DNA of 39,807 bases, from positions 1-39,807 of the forward strand of contig FR882038.1 in the NCBI GenBank assembly GCA_000434915.1. The letters run 5' to 3'. The notes under the pieces are model-generated. The model saw nothing but the letters and a program-made list of their open reading frames with translations. It had not been told where the DNA came from and did not search any database. This DNA is from Ruminococcus sp. CAG:563 (GTDB lineage: Bacteria; Bacillota; Clostridia; Oscillospirales; Acutalibacteraceae). The stretch's first letter is position 1, and each line of letters begins with the position of its first letter. Of the stretch, positions 26,211 to 33,054 are shown in pieces. A program made the translations under genes and the position numbers.

Positions 26211-26956
26211 TGAACACATTGAATATCACTTGGCTTTATCCCGACCTGCTTAACCTCCACGGCGACCGCGGAAATCTCATGGCATTTGAACGTGTCGGCA
26301 AGGCGATGGGTCTTGACGTTAAAATCAATCGTATCGACACATTCTCGCACGAGATTGATTTTGAAAATTCCGACATCATTTTCATGAATGCCGGTGAAAT
26401 CAAAACCGCAGATTCAATCGTTAAGAACATCAAAAAATACGGCGACGCTATTTATAGCTTTGCCGAAAGCGGAAAGCCTATTATAGCAATCGGAACGACA
26501 GGTATGGTTCTCATCAAGTCGACCAAAAGATGCGACGGCTCGGTTATCGAGGGTCTCGGACTTCTCGACGCAACGGCTGTTGAACGTAATGAGATTTACG
26601 GCGACGATCTTCAATTCTCACTCTGCGAGGATAGTAGCTTTGAAATTATGGCCGTTCAGATTCATCTCGTTGATTTCTTCCTCAATGATCCCTCAATCGC
26701 TCTCGGCAAGCTCATTTACGGCAAAGGCAACAACGACAAGGATCAAACCGAGGGTGCAAAGTACAAGAACGTTATTTTTACAAATGCACTCGGCCCTGTA
26801 TTCGTAAAAAATCCGTGGTACACGGAGAAGATAATCAATGAAGCTCTCAAGGCCAAAGGCTGCAAACCGTGCAAACCGCTTGACGAGAAGTTCTTTGAAA
26901 TCGAGCGTAATTCGTTCAAGACGGTAAGACGTTTTATAGAGCAGAAAACGGAGTAA
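26210..26956 (+). CDS. GatD-like protein lacking catalytic Cys and His
   Basis: Class I glutaminase fold of the CobB/CobQ-GatD type. Canonical GatD releases ammonia from glutamine for MurT. The 248 residues align by eye over their whole length with GatD: LYPDLLNLHGDRGNL (9-23), SGKPIIAIGTTGM (87-99), VIEGLGLLD (112-120) and IYGKGNNDKDQTEGAKYKNV (169-188). However, the nucleophile position in the usual AICGG is Gly95 (AIGTT), and the His in the usual YLHGP/YFHGP is Leu194 (TNALGP). Both codons read clearly at 26492-26494 and 26789-26791 in an unbroken frame. It is likely a non-catalytic partner of the upstream ligase. Four bases separate it from the racemase gene. Confidence 0.85.
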   Translation: MNTLNITWLYPDLLNLHGDRGNLMAFERVGKAMGLDVKINRIDTFSHEIDFENSDIIFMNAGEIKTADSIVKNIKKYGDAIYSFAESGKPIIAIGTTGMVLIKSTKRCDGSVIEGLGLLDATAVERNEIYGDDLQFSLCEDSSFEIMAVQIHLVDFFLNDPSIALGKLIYGKGNNDKDQTEGAKYKNVIFTNALGPVFVKNPWYTEKIINEALKAKGCKPCKPLDEKFFEIERNSFKTVRRFIEQKTE

Positions 26957-26960
26957 AAAT

Positions 26961-27995
26961 ATGTTTCCATGTATCGAAATAAGACCGGACGGAATACTTC
27001 ACAATCTTAAAATAATGAAGCAACGGTGCAAAGAGAACGGAATGTCGCTCTCCGTCGTTACCAAGATGCTGGTCGGCTACGAGCCCCTTGTTCGCTACCT
27101 GGTCAACGAGGGCGAAATCGGTGCGATTTGCGATTCCAGAGTTGAAAACTTCATGGAATTTGTTGATATCAAGGCTGAAAAATGGCTGATTCGCTCACCT
27201 ATGCTTTCGCAGATACATGACGTTGTGAAATTCACCGACGTCAGCCTTAACAGCGATCTTGAGGTTCTCCGTGCACTGAATGACGAGGCGAAAAAGCAGA
27301 ATAAAATCCACAAGGTCATTCTTATGTATGAATGCGGCGACCTTCGTGACGGTTGCTATACGGACGAGCTTGTTTATCTTGCCGGTGAGGTTCTCAAAAT
27401 GCCGAATATCGAGCTTTACGGCGTGGGAACAAATCTAAGCTGCGTCAACGAGGTTCTCCCGAGTGAGAAAAATATGGCTCTTTTTGAAAATGCAGTCAAC
27501 TCTGTTCAAGAGAAATACGGCATAAAGCTTCCGATAGTTTCCGGCGGTGCATCCAGCTCAATTAAAATGCTCTTTGACGGCAAGCTTCCCGAGATCATCA
27601 ACAACATGAGAATGGGAGAGTCAATCTTTCTCGGCAACATTCCCGTTTATGACGTTCCTTTCGAAGGCGCAAGAGAGGACAATTTCATTCTCAAAGCCGA
27701 AATCATCGAGTTGAAAGAAAAGCCGGGCGTCCCCGAAACACTTCCGCAGGACTGTGACAAGCTGATGAAGCGTGCAATCGTTGCGGTCGGCAAGCAGGAT
27801 ATTTACCTGCCCGGACTTATCTGTGCAGACAAACGAATGAAAATTGTCGGCGGCAGCAGCGACCATGTTGTTCTTGACGTAACCGACTGCGGCGGTGATT
27901 ATAAGGTTGGCTCGGTTGTGGATTTCAAAATGACCTACAACTGTCTGCTCAACGCAATGACATCAAAGTATGTTGAAAAAAATATATTGAAATAA
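26961..27995 (+). CDS. Alanine/ornithine racemase-family PLP enzyme
   Basis: Fold-type III PLP enzyme that inverts the alpha carbon of an amino acid, of the group containing clostridial ornithine racemase. In 344 residues it shows the PLP lysine (Lys35 in VVTKMLVG), the LNSDLEVLRALNDEAKKQNK segment, the phosphate-binding SGGASSS and the conserved GESIFLG, AEIIELKEKPGVP and SSDHVVLDVTD stretches, ending LLNAMTSKYVEKN. These match the ornithine racemase family well over the full length. The substrate (ornithine, alanine or another) cannot be told from sequence. It is third in the operon with the MurT-like and GatD-like genes, and has a GGAG site before the ATG. Confidence 0.85.
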   Translation: MFPCIEIRPDGILHNLKIMKQRCKENGMSLSVVTKMLVGYEPLVRYLVNEGEIGAICDSRVENFMEFVDIKAEKWLIRSPMLSQIHDVVKFTDVSLNSDLEVLRALNDEAKKQNKIHKVILMYECGDLRDGCYTDELVYLAGEVLKMPNIELYGVGTNLSCVNEVLPSEKNMALFENAVNSVQEKYGIKLPIVSGGASSSIKMLFDGKLPEIINNMRMGESIFLGNIPVYDVPFEGAREDNFILKAEIIELKEKPGVPETLPQDCDKLMKRAIVAVGKQDIYLPGLICADKRMKIVGGSSDHVVLDVTDCGGDYKVGSVVDFKMTYNCLLNAMTSKYVEKNILK

Positions 27996-28000
27996 AATCA

Positions 28001-28028
28001 GGCTGTGGCAAAAATGTCACAGCCCTTT
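28001..28028. terminator. Terminator after the racemase gene
   Basis: GGCTGTG (28001-28007) pairs with CACAGCC (28018-28024), followed by CTTTTC. It sits between convergent genes and probably serves both. Confidence 0.75.
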
Positions 28029-28033
28029 TCTAT

Positions 28034-29035
28034 TCACTTTCTGCCCTTCTTTATTCCACAGCCGATGAGACCTATTCCGGCCGCAGCGCATGCGACCAGC
28101 ACGGTCAACAGCACGTTTCCGTTGGTGTATGTCGCCCAATCTGCCAAATTGATTTTCATATCCACCGGTTCATCAAAGGTGAAGCCGACAAAATAATTTG
28201 CAAAGAAAGCATATATTCCGAATATAATTGTACAAATTCCGCCCTTTATCATACCGTTAAGCCGTAGGCTTACAACAACACCTGTTATCAGCAAAGGACT
28301 GAAACAATAAAGCACAGTCATCTCAGCATTGCGTAAATTAATCGGTGTCAGAATTTGCACCGTTGCAACGAGAATAATCGTCAGAACCATATCGGCAACA
28401 AAGCTTATAAATGTTTTATGTGTTGAAATAAAACCGTTTTTTGAATACTTTTTCAAAATAATCGGCAGAAATACAACAGTATATCCAAGTAAGGTTTCCA
28501 AAACCGCCGTCGGTATCCATGAGACACTCTTTGTCGCAATTCCGCACACAACAAGCAAGAGCACAACTCCGACCGCCGATGTGGCGAGATAAGCAAGCAG
28601 CCTCTGATTTTCGAAGAATTTCGTAACCGACGGGAAGAAAAGGAATGCACACAAAAGACTTGCGGCAACAATGAATAAGGTTGAAAACGGCATGACCCCG
28701 CATAAGGTGCAAATCAGGCAAATAAGAAAGCTTAACAGGTATGCCGATGTCGGAATCCAAAACGTAAGTCTTTGAATTCTCTCATATTTTGCCGACTGCT
28801 TTTTCATCTGTCGGTATGTTGTGTCGTCCGAAGCCGTAATCAGCTCCTTTTCGCTTATGTTAAGCACACGACAAATATCTGAGATCATTGTGATATCCGG
28901 ATAATTAACTCCCCTCTCCCATTTTGAAACAGCCGACTCCGTGACAAAAAGCTGTTCGGCAAATTGCTTTTGAGAAAGCCTTGCTTCCTCTCTTTTGGTT
29001 CGGATAAACTTTCCGAGCATATTTTTCTCGATCAT
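28034..29035 (-). CDS. XRE-family regulator fused to a membrane domain
   Basis: A 333-residue protein with an N-terminal XRE helix-turn-helix (LSQKQFAEQLFVTESAVSKW, near residues 20-40, then ITMISDICRVLNISEKELI) and, from about residue 85, some eight membrane helices. This layout is common in clostridia: a DNA-binding domain tethered to a hydrophobic domain of unknown sensing role. The ATG at 29035 follows AAAGGA; the longer frame to 29080 has no good site. Targets are unknown. It is a single-gene unit convergent with the racemase operon. Confidence 0.8.
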   Translation of the reverse strand: MIEKNMLGKFIRTKREEARLSQKQFAEQLFVTESAVSKWERGVNYPDITMISDICRVLNISEKELITASDDTTYRQMKKQSAKYERIQRLTFWIPTSAYLLSFLICLICTLCGVMPFSTLFIVAASLLCAFLFFPSVTKFFENQRLLAYLATSAVGVVLLLVVCGIATKSVSWIPTAVLETLLGYTVVFLPIILKKYSKNGFISTHKTFISFVADMVLTIILVATVQILTPINLRNAEMTVLYCFSPLLITGVVVSLRLNGMIKGGICTIIFGIYAFFANYFVGFTFDEPVDMKINLADWATYTNGNVLLTVLVACAAAGIGLIGCGIKKGRK

Positions 29036-29135
29036 AAGATCAATCCTTTCGACAATTTGAAGATGACGGCCGAAAATCATATCCGACGGACGGCGCCTGT
29101 TCGCCGCAGTGTTTCCGTTCTTTCATCCTGCCGTC

Positions 29136-29164
29136 ATTCTACGCTCTCGGCTGACAAAAGTCAA
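29136..29164 (-). promoter_or_regulatory. Promoter of the XRE membrane regulator
   Basis: Minus-strand TTGACT (29159-29164), 17 bases, TAGAAT (29136-29141). It leaves an unusually long leader of about 95 bases. Confidence 0.6.
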
Positions 29165-29515
29165 TGGACTCTCAGTCAAGTGACGTACCTGCGTCGTTTC
29201 AGGGCAAAAACTTTTTTTAACACAATAATAATGAACAAAGCTTTTGCTTTGCCCCCCAAAAAAGCCTATACCCAAATCGGCAAACATTTTATGGTTATCC
29301 CCTTTTGAATAGCGAAATCTATTGCATCCTATTTAATTTATTCCTTTAACCGTGGAATGTCAATTCTTGCGCTTCTTTTTTGTGTATTCTCAAAATGTTT
29401 TTCAGTATTTTGATGCTTTTCCCTGTCCTTTTCGGCGTATGAGACCTCCACTGTTTTCGGTTATCCCAATTCATTGAATCTCTAAAAATTTTTTCAACTT
29501 TTTTCAGAAAAACAC
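29165..29515. other. Gene-free AT-rich stretch
   Basis: I see no coding sequence, hairpin array or repeat here on either strand. It separates the regulator promoter from the tRNA promoter. Confidence 0.6.
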
Positions 29516-29544
29516 TTGATTTTATCGAGATTATAGTATATAAT
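29516..29544 (+). promoter_or_regulatory. Promoter of tRNA-Pro
   Basis: TTGATT at 29516-29521, 17 bases, perfect TATAAT at 29539-29544, ending 12 bases before the tRNA. Confidence 0.8.
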
Positions 29545-29556
29545 ATTCAAGCGTTG

Positions 29557-29633
29557 TCGGGGTGTAGCGCAGATGGTAGCGTGCTTGGTTCGGGACCAAG
29601 AGGCCGTGGGTTCAAATCCCGCCACTCCGACCA
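29557..29633 (+). tRNA. tRNA-Pro (anticodon CGG)
   Basis: A 74-base cloverleaf plus encoded CCA. The acceptor stem is TCGGGGT/ACTCCGA (one G-U pair). The D arm is GTAGCGCAGATGGTAGC. The anticodon stem is CTTGG/CCAAG with loop TTCGGGA, giving anticodon CGG, which reads proline codon CCG. The T arm is GTGGG TTCAAAT CCCGC. It is a single tRNA transcription unit with its own promoter and terminator. Confidence 0.95.
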
Positions 29634-29641
29634 CTTATTAA

Positions 29642-29686
29642 AAGTCTTATTTATCAATGAAAACGTTGATAAATAAGGCTTTTTTC
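29642..29686 (+). terminator. Intrinsic terminator of tRNA-Pro
   Basis: AAGTCTTATTTATCAA (29642-29657) pairs with TTGATAAATAAGGCTT (29666-29681), one G-U pair, followed by TTTTT. Confidence 0.9.
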
Positions 29687-29787
29687 TTGTTTTCAGCTTC
29701 TCTAATCCGCTTCATTTTACCGCAAATTACCGCTAAAAATGCAAGACATATTTATAACGCTCAATCAGCTTAACATGAATGCAACAT

Positions 29788-29824
29788 CCCGGTCTATGAT
29801 AGTTTCATTTTACCATAAACCGGG
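29788..29824. repeat. 14-base-stem inverted repeat downstream of PHP gene
   Basis: CCCGGTCTATGATA (29788-29801) faces TACCATAAACCGGG (29811-29824); two positions are G-U pairs in the RNA. It lies 58 bases past the stop of the PHP-domain gene. No T run follows on that strand, so it is a weak terminator or an RNA-stabilising hairpin. Confidence 0.5.
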
Positions 29825-29881
29825 ACATATTTATTATTCAAGCTGATTTGTTCCGTGTCAGAAATTCACTTTCACGTCATA

Positions 29882-31273
29882 TTAAAATGAAAAATACTTC
29901 TCCCTCATCTTCTTCATTCTTCCGTTCATGAGGTTGAGCATAGCGAGAGCAGCCTGTTTTTCTTCATCGGTGCCATAAACCGCCTGCTTCATCATTCTGC
30001 CCTCTTCAAAGCATGCATCGTCGTGAATCGGGAAATAATTCTTGAGTAGGAAGCAACCGTAACGAACATATCTCATTTCACCGACAATGCGGAATTCTTT
30101 GCTGATTGTATCAACAGCCACACTCCTGAAATTCTTGATTGAATCAATTATCGCCTTGCGCTCATTTTCCGGAGAATAGACTATCGTAGAACAGATATAA
30201 GCATTTCTGTTTTCAGGCGTACAATTATGGCTGTCCGTGCTGCCGACAACGGGGTATTTATAGCCTCTCGCCTTATCCTCATAATATCTGACTGTTTGAT
30301 ATCCGTTCTGTTCAAAATAATTCTCTCCGCCGAGAACCTCGAAAGCGTCGAAAATTTTATTCTCAACAAGCCAATCGTTGAGTGCATCGGAATCGTGGAA
30401 GGTATTTCCCGTTATCCAAGTCGGATGAACAAAAATTGCAAGTCCGTTTGCTTTTCTTATCTCGTCATAAATCCATTTGAGTGTTGAAGCGACAAGCGGA
30501 TCAACATTATCCGGAACCTTAAAGTCTTTTGCAAGCTCGGTCATTTTATCCTCAAACTCTTCACGAGTCATGACCTCGGGGCAATCGTCACGAACGGCAC
30601 GAACCTTTTTGTCCTTGCCGACTTCTTCAACCGCTTCGTCCTCAACAAGAGAATTTATACTGTATTCACCGCCGAAATTGATTGTGTGCGGGCAAACTCT
30701 GAAGCCTTTTATCGGCGGAAGATGAACCTCCTCACCCATAACCAAATTCATTTCTGTCGGGATATTTTTAAATTGCTCGATTGCATAAAGTGACGGATAA
30801 TAACGTCTGTGGTCGGTTATTGAAAGAAAATCATAGCCGTGTGCTCGATAGCTTGAAACAACATTCGCCGGATCGTGCTCACCGTCGGAATAGTTTGTAT
30901 GCATATGTAAATCGCCGATAAACGGATAAACGTCAACCAAGTCGCCCTCTACTGCATAGACAGCAAATGTTAAATCATCATCATCTTCATTGGTGAACTT
31001 AATACGATATTCTCCCTCATAGGGAAGCGTTATCTTTATTTCAATTCCTTTCTCGGTTGCCGTGACAGGAATTCTTCGGCGATATCCTGTTGAGGGATAC
31101 TGATCCTCCGAGCCGCCGTGAAGCCATGTCAAAACAGCGATATATTCATTTCCGGACGTAAAGAACAGTCTGTCACCGAACGGCTGAATATGAATGGTTT
31201 TTTCCTTGCCTGCTGTCATTACCTTTGGAAATATATCAAAGGTCCACAACTCATGTCTTCTTTCAAATGCCAT
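29882..31273 (-). CDS. PHP-domain metallohydrolase (CehA/McbA-like)
   Basis: A 463-residue cytoplasmic protein. A beta-rich N-terminal domain of about 115 residues is followed by a PHP domain that starts with the metal-binding motif GDLHMHTNYSDGEH (near residue 125), then ITDHRRY, MGEEVHL, FVHPTWIT and GSTDSHNC, which give the usual His/Asp/Glu ligands. PHP enzymes cleave phosphoester or amide bonds with two or three metal ions. The substrate is not readable from sequence. The ATG at 31273 follows AAGGAG. It is the third gene after rfbB and the lipoprotein gene. Confidence 0.8.
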   Translation of the reverse strand: MAFERRHELWTFDIFPKVMTAGKEKTIHIQPFGDRLFFTSGNEYIAVLTWLHGGSEDQYPSTGYRRRIPVTATEKGIEIKITLPYEGEYRIKFTNEDDDDLTFAVYAVEGDLVDVYPFIGDLHMHTNYSDGEHDPANVVSSYRAHGYDFLSITDHRRYYPSLYAIEQFKNIPTEMNLVMGEEVHLPPIKGFRVCPHTINFGGEYSINSLVEDEAVEEVGKDKKVRAVRDDCPEVMTREEFEDKMTELAKDFKVPDNVDPLVASTLKWIYDEIRKANGLAIFVHPTWITGNTFHDSDALNDWLVENKIFDAFEVLGGENYFEQNGYQTVRYYEDKARGYKYPVVGSTDSHNCTPENRNAYICSTIVYSPENERKAIIDSIKNFRSVAVDTISKEFRIVGEMRYVRYGCFLLKNYFPIHDDACFEEGRMMKQAVYGTDEEKQAALAMLNLMNGRMKKMREKYFSF

Positions 31274-31323
31274 TTTGAATGCTCCTTTTGAAATCCATGG
31301 CGGCACTTAAACCACCGTTTATT

Positions 31324-31767
31324 TTATGCTTTTATTGTTGCTAAGGTATAACCGTCCTCGTCAACATAGACGGTCATAACCTTTTCGCTTGTTGTTTTTT
31401 CACCCGACACAGTGTCCATTGAGAATGTAACTCTCCAAATTCCCTGCGTACGGTCAAAAGCAAAATTAATTTTATTGAATCTATCGCTGACCTCTTTCTT
31501 TGCAATATCAAGAACGGCAGATTTTGTGTTGACCTTACCGACAGCGTTACTCTCGTTTGTAACAAAGCCATCGGTTTTAGCGTTGGGATTTTTCTTGATT
31601 TCTTCTTCATCGTCGTTGTACTTAAATGTCAAAACCTCTTCGACAAGAGTATAGCCGTTTTTCTTATCAACGGTTGTCTGCTTGCCGAGATCGCCCTCTT
31701 TTTTGCCGCAGGCAAAGAACGTCATCGAAATAACGACAGCCAACAAAACAGCGATTGTTTTTTTCAT
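31324..31767 (-). CDS. Small lipoprotein
   Basis: A 147-residue protein with a lipoprotein signal (MKKTIAVLLAVVISMTFFAC, lipid-modified Cys20). The mature part is polar, with no known domain; the pattern of FAFDRTQGIWRVTFSMDTVSGEKT and YVDEDGYTLATIKA suggests a small beta-sheet fold of the PepSY/NTF2-like type, but this is only an impression. It starts four bases after the rfbB stop, so the two are co-transcribed. Confidence 0.75.
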   Translation of the reverse strand: MKKTIAVLLAVVISMTFFACGKKEGDLGKQTTVDKKNGYTLVEEVLTFKYNDDEEEIKKNPNAKTDGFVTNESNAVGKVNTKSAVLDIAKKEVSDRFNKINFAFDRTQGIWRVTFSMDTVSGEKTTSEKVMTVYVDEDGYTLATIKA

Positions 31768-31771
31768 AAAA

Positions 31772-32773
31772 TCATCCCCTGTAATTCTTATATTCTCCGC
31801 TTAGTATCTTCTGCCACCATTCACGGTTATTAAGATACCAGTCGATTGTTTTCTGAATACCGTCATTGAACAAAGTCTCCGGAGTCCATCCAAGTTCGGC
31901 ATGAATCTTCGCCGGGTCAATAGCATATCTCATATCATGACCGGGGCGATCCTTAACGTATGTGATAAGGCTTTCATCCTTACCGACGGCCTTAAGAATC
32001 GTCTTAACGACATCAATGTTTGCTTTCTCGTTATGACCGCCGATATTATAAACCTCGCCGATTTTTCCTTTTTCGAGAATCATGTCAATCGCCTTGCAAT
32101 GGTCGTCAACATAGAGCCAATCACGAACATTCAATCCCTCGCCGTATACGGGAAGCTTTTCGTCGGCAAGAGCCTTTGAAATCATGAGAGGAATAAGCTT
32201 CTCAGGGAACTGATACGGTCCGTAGTTGTTGGAGCAACGTGAAATTGTCGCCGGGGTACCGAAAGTGCGATGATATGCCATTACAAGCAAATCAGCCGAC
32301 GCCTTGCTTGCCGAATACGGCGACGAAGTATGAATCGGCGTTGTTTCGGTAAAGAAAAGGTCAGGACGGTCAAGCGGAAGATCACCGTAGACCTCATCGG
32401 TTGATACCTGATGATAACGTGGAATATCAAACTTGTTGCAGGCATCAAGCAATACCTGAGTACCGAGAATATTGGTCTTGAGAAAAACCTCGGGATTTTC
32501 TATTGAACGGTCAACGTGGCTCTCGGCGGCAAAGTTAACTATAGCGTCAAACTTCTCCTCCTCGCAGAGTGCAAAAACCGCCTTCCTGTCCGTTATATCA
32601 CCGAGAACGAAACGGAAATTGCCCTTGCGTGCCTCGTCAAGGGTATAAAGGTTGCCGGCATAGGTCAAAGCGTCGATACACACCAGCCTGTAATCCGGGT
32701 GTTTGCGCTGCATATAATAAATGAAATTGCTGCCGATAAATCCGGCACCGCCTGTAACAAGAATATTCTTCAT
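31772..32773 (-). CDS. rfbB: dTDP-glucose 4,6-dehydratase
   Basis: Converts dTDP-glucose to dTDP-4-keto-6-deoxyglucose, an early step towards dTDP-rhamnose and related surface sugars. The 333 residues have the NAD-binding GGAGFIG (residues 7-13), the STDEVYGD motif carrying the active-site Thr-Asp-Glu (near 120) and the SDR catalytic pair in YSASKAS (Tyr and Lys near 150). The ATG at 32773 follows AAAGGAG. The other dTDP-rhamnose genes (rfbA, C, D) are absent from the window, so it is an orphan here. A TATAAT-like -10 box lies at 32804-32809 on the minus strand; the -35 is poor. Confidence 0.93.
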   Translation of the reverse strand: MKNILVTGGAGFIGSNFIYYMQRKHPDYRLVCIDALTYAGNLYTLDEARKGNFRFVLGDITDRKAVFALCEEEKFDAIVNFAAESHVDRSIENPEVFLKTNILGTQVLLDACNKFDIPRYHQVSTDEVYGDLPLDRPDLFFTETTPIHTSSPYSASKASADLLVMAYHRTFGTPATISRCSNNYGPYQFPEKLIPLMISKALADEKLPVYGEGLNVRDWLYVDDHCKAIDMILEKGKIGEVYNIGGHNEKANIDVVKTILKAVGKDESLITYVKDRPGHDMRYAIDPAKIHAELGWTPETLFNDGIQKTIDWYLNNREWWQKILSGEYKNYRG

Positions 32774-32822
32774 ATTAAATCTCCTTTGGAAATTGTTGTG
32801 AATATTATACACTATTAATTAT

Positions 32823-32863
32823 AAAAAGAAAAGCCTTTTCCCGATTTTGAACCGCGAAAAGGC
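32823..32863 (-). terminator. Intrinsic terminator of the small membrane gene
   Basis: On the minus strand GCCTTTTC pairs with GAAAAGGC around a 15-base loop, followed by TTTTCTTTTT. Confidence 0.85.
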
Positions 32864-32868
32864 AATAT

Positions 32869-33054
32869 TTATTCTCTTGTATCGTTCGAATCGTTATTCT
32901 TTTCGACCCTGACTTTAAGAAAATACCCGACCGCCGCACCTGCAAGTGCGCCGACGATCATGTTGACAAAGATATTGACGTCCGTCACAAGCGAGAGCAA
33001 AGCACCCACACCTATGCCGAGAATAAGAAAAATCAAAACAAAATATCTGCTCAA
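32869..33054 (-). CDS. 61-residue two-helix membrane protein
   Basis: A small protein with two hydrophobic helices (YFVLIFLILGIGVGALLSLV and IFVNMIVGALAGAAVGYFL) and a charged tail (VRVEKNNDSNDTRE). Glycine-rich helices resemble small stress or phage-shock-type membrane proteins, but no family can be named. It starts with TTG, one base after the stop codon of the exported hydrolase gene (TGATTG), with AAAGG ten bases upstream, so translation is likely coupled. A terminator follows. Confidence 0.6.
   Translation of the reverse strand: MSRYFVLIFLILGIGVGALLSLVTDVNIFVNMIVGALAGAAVGYFLKVRVEKNNDSNDTRE

Noticed and set aside
29640..29790. Phage or integrative element attachment site downstream of tRNA-Pro
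   Set aside because: TTACCGC occurs twice close together (near 29718-29734), but there is no integrase gene and no second copy of the tRNA 3' end in the window.
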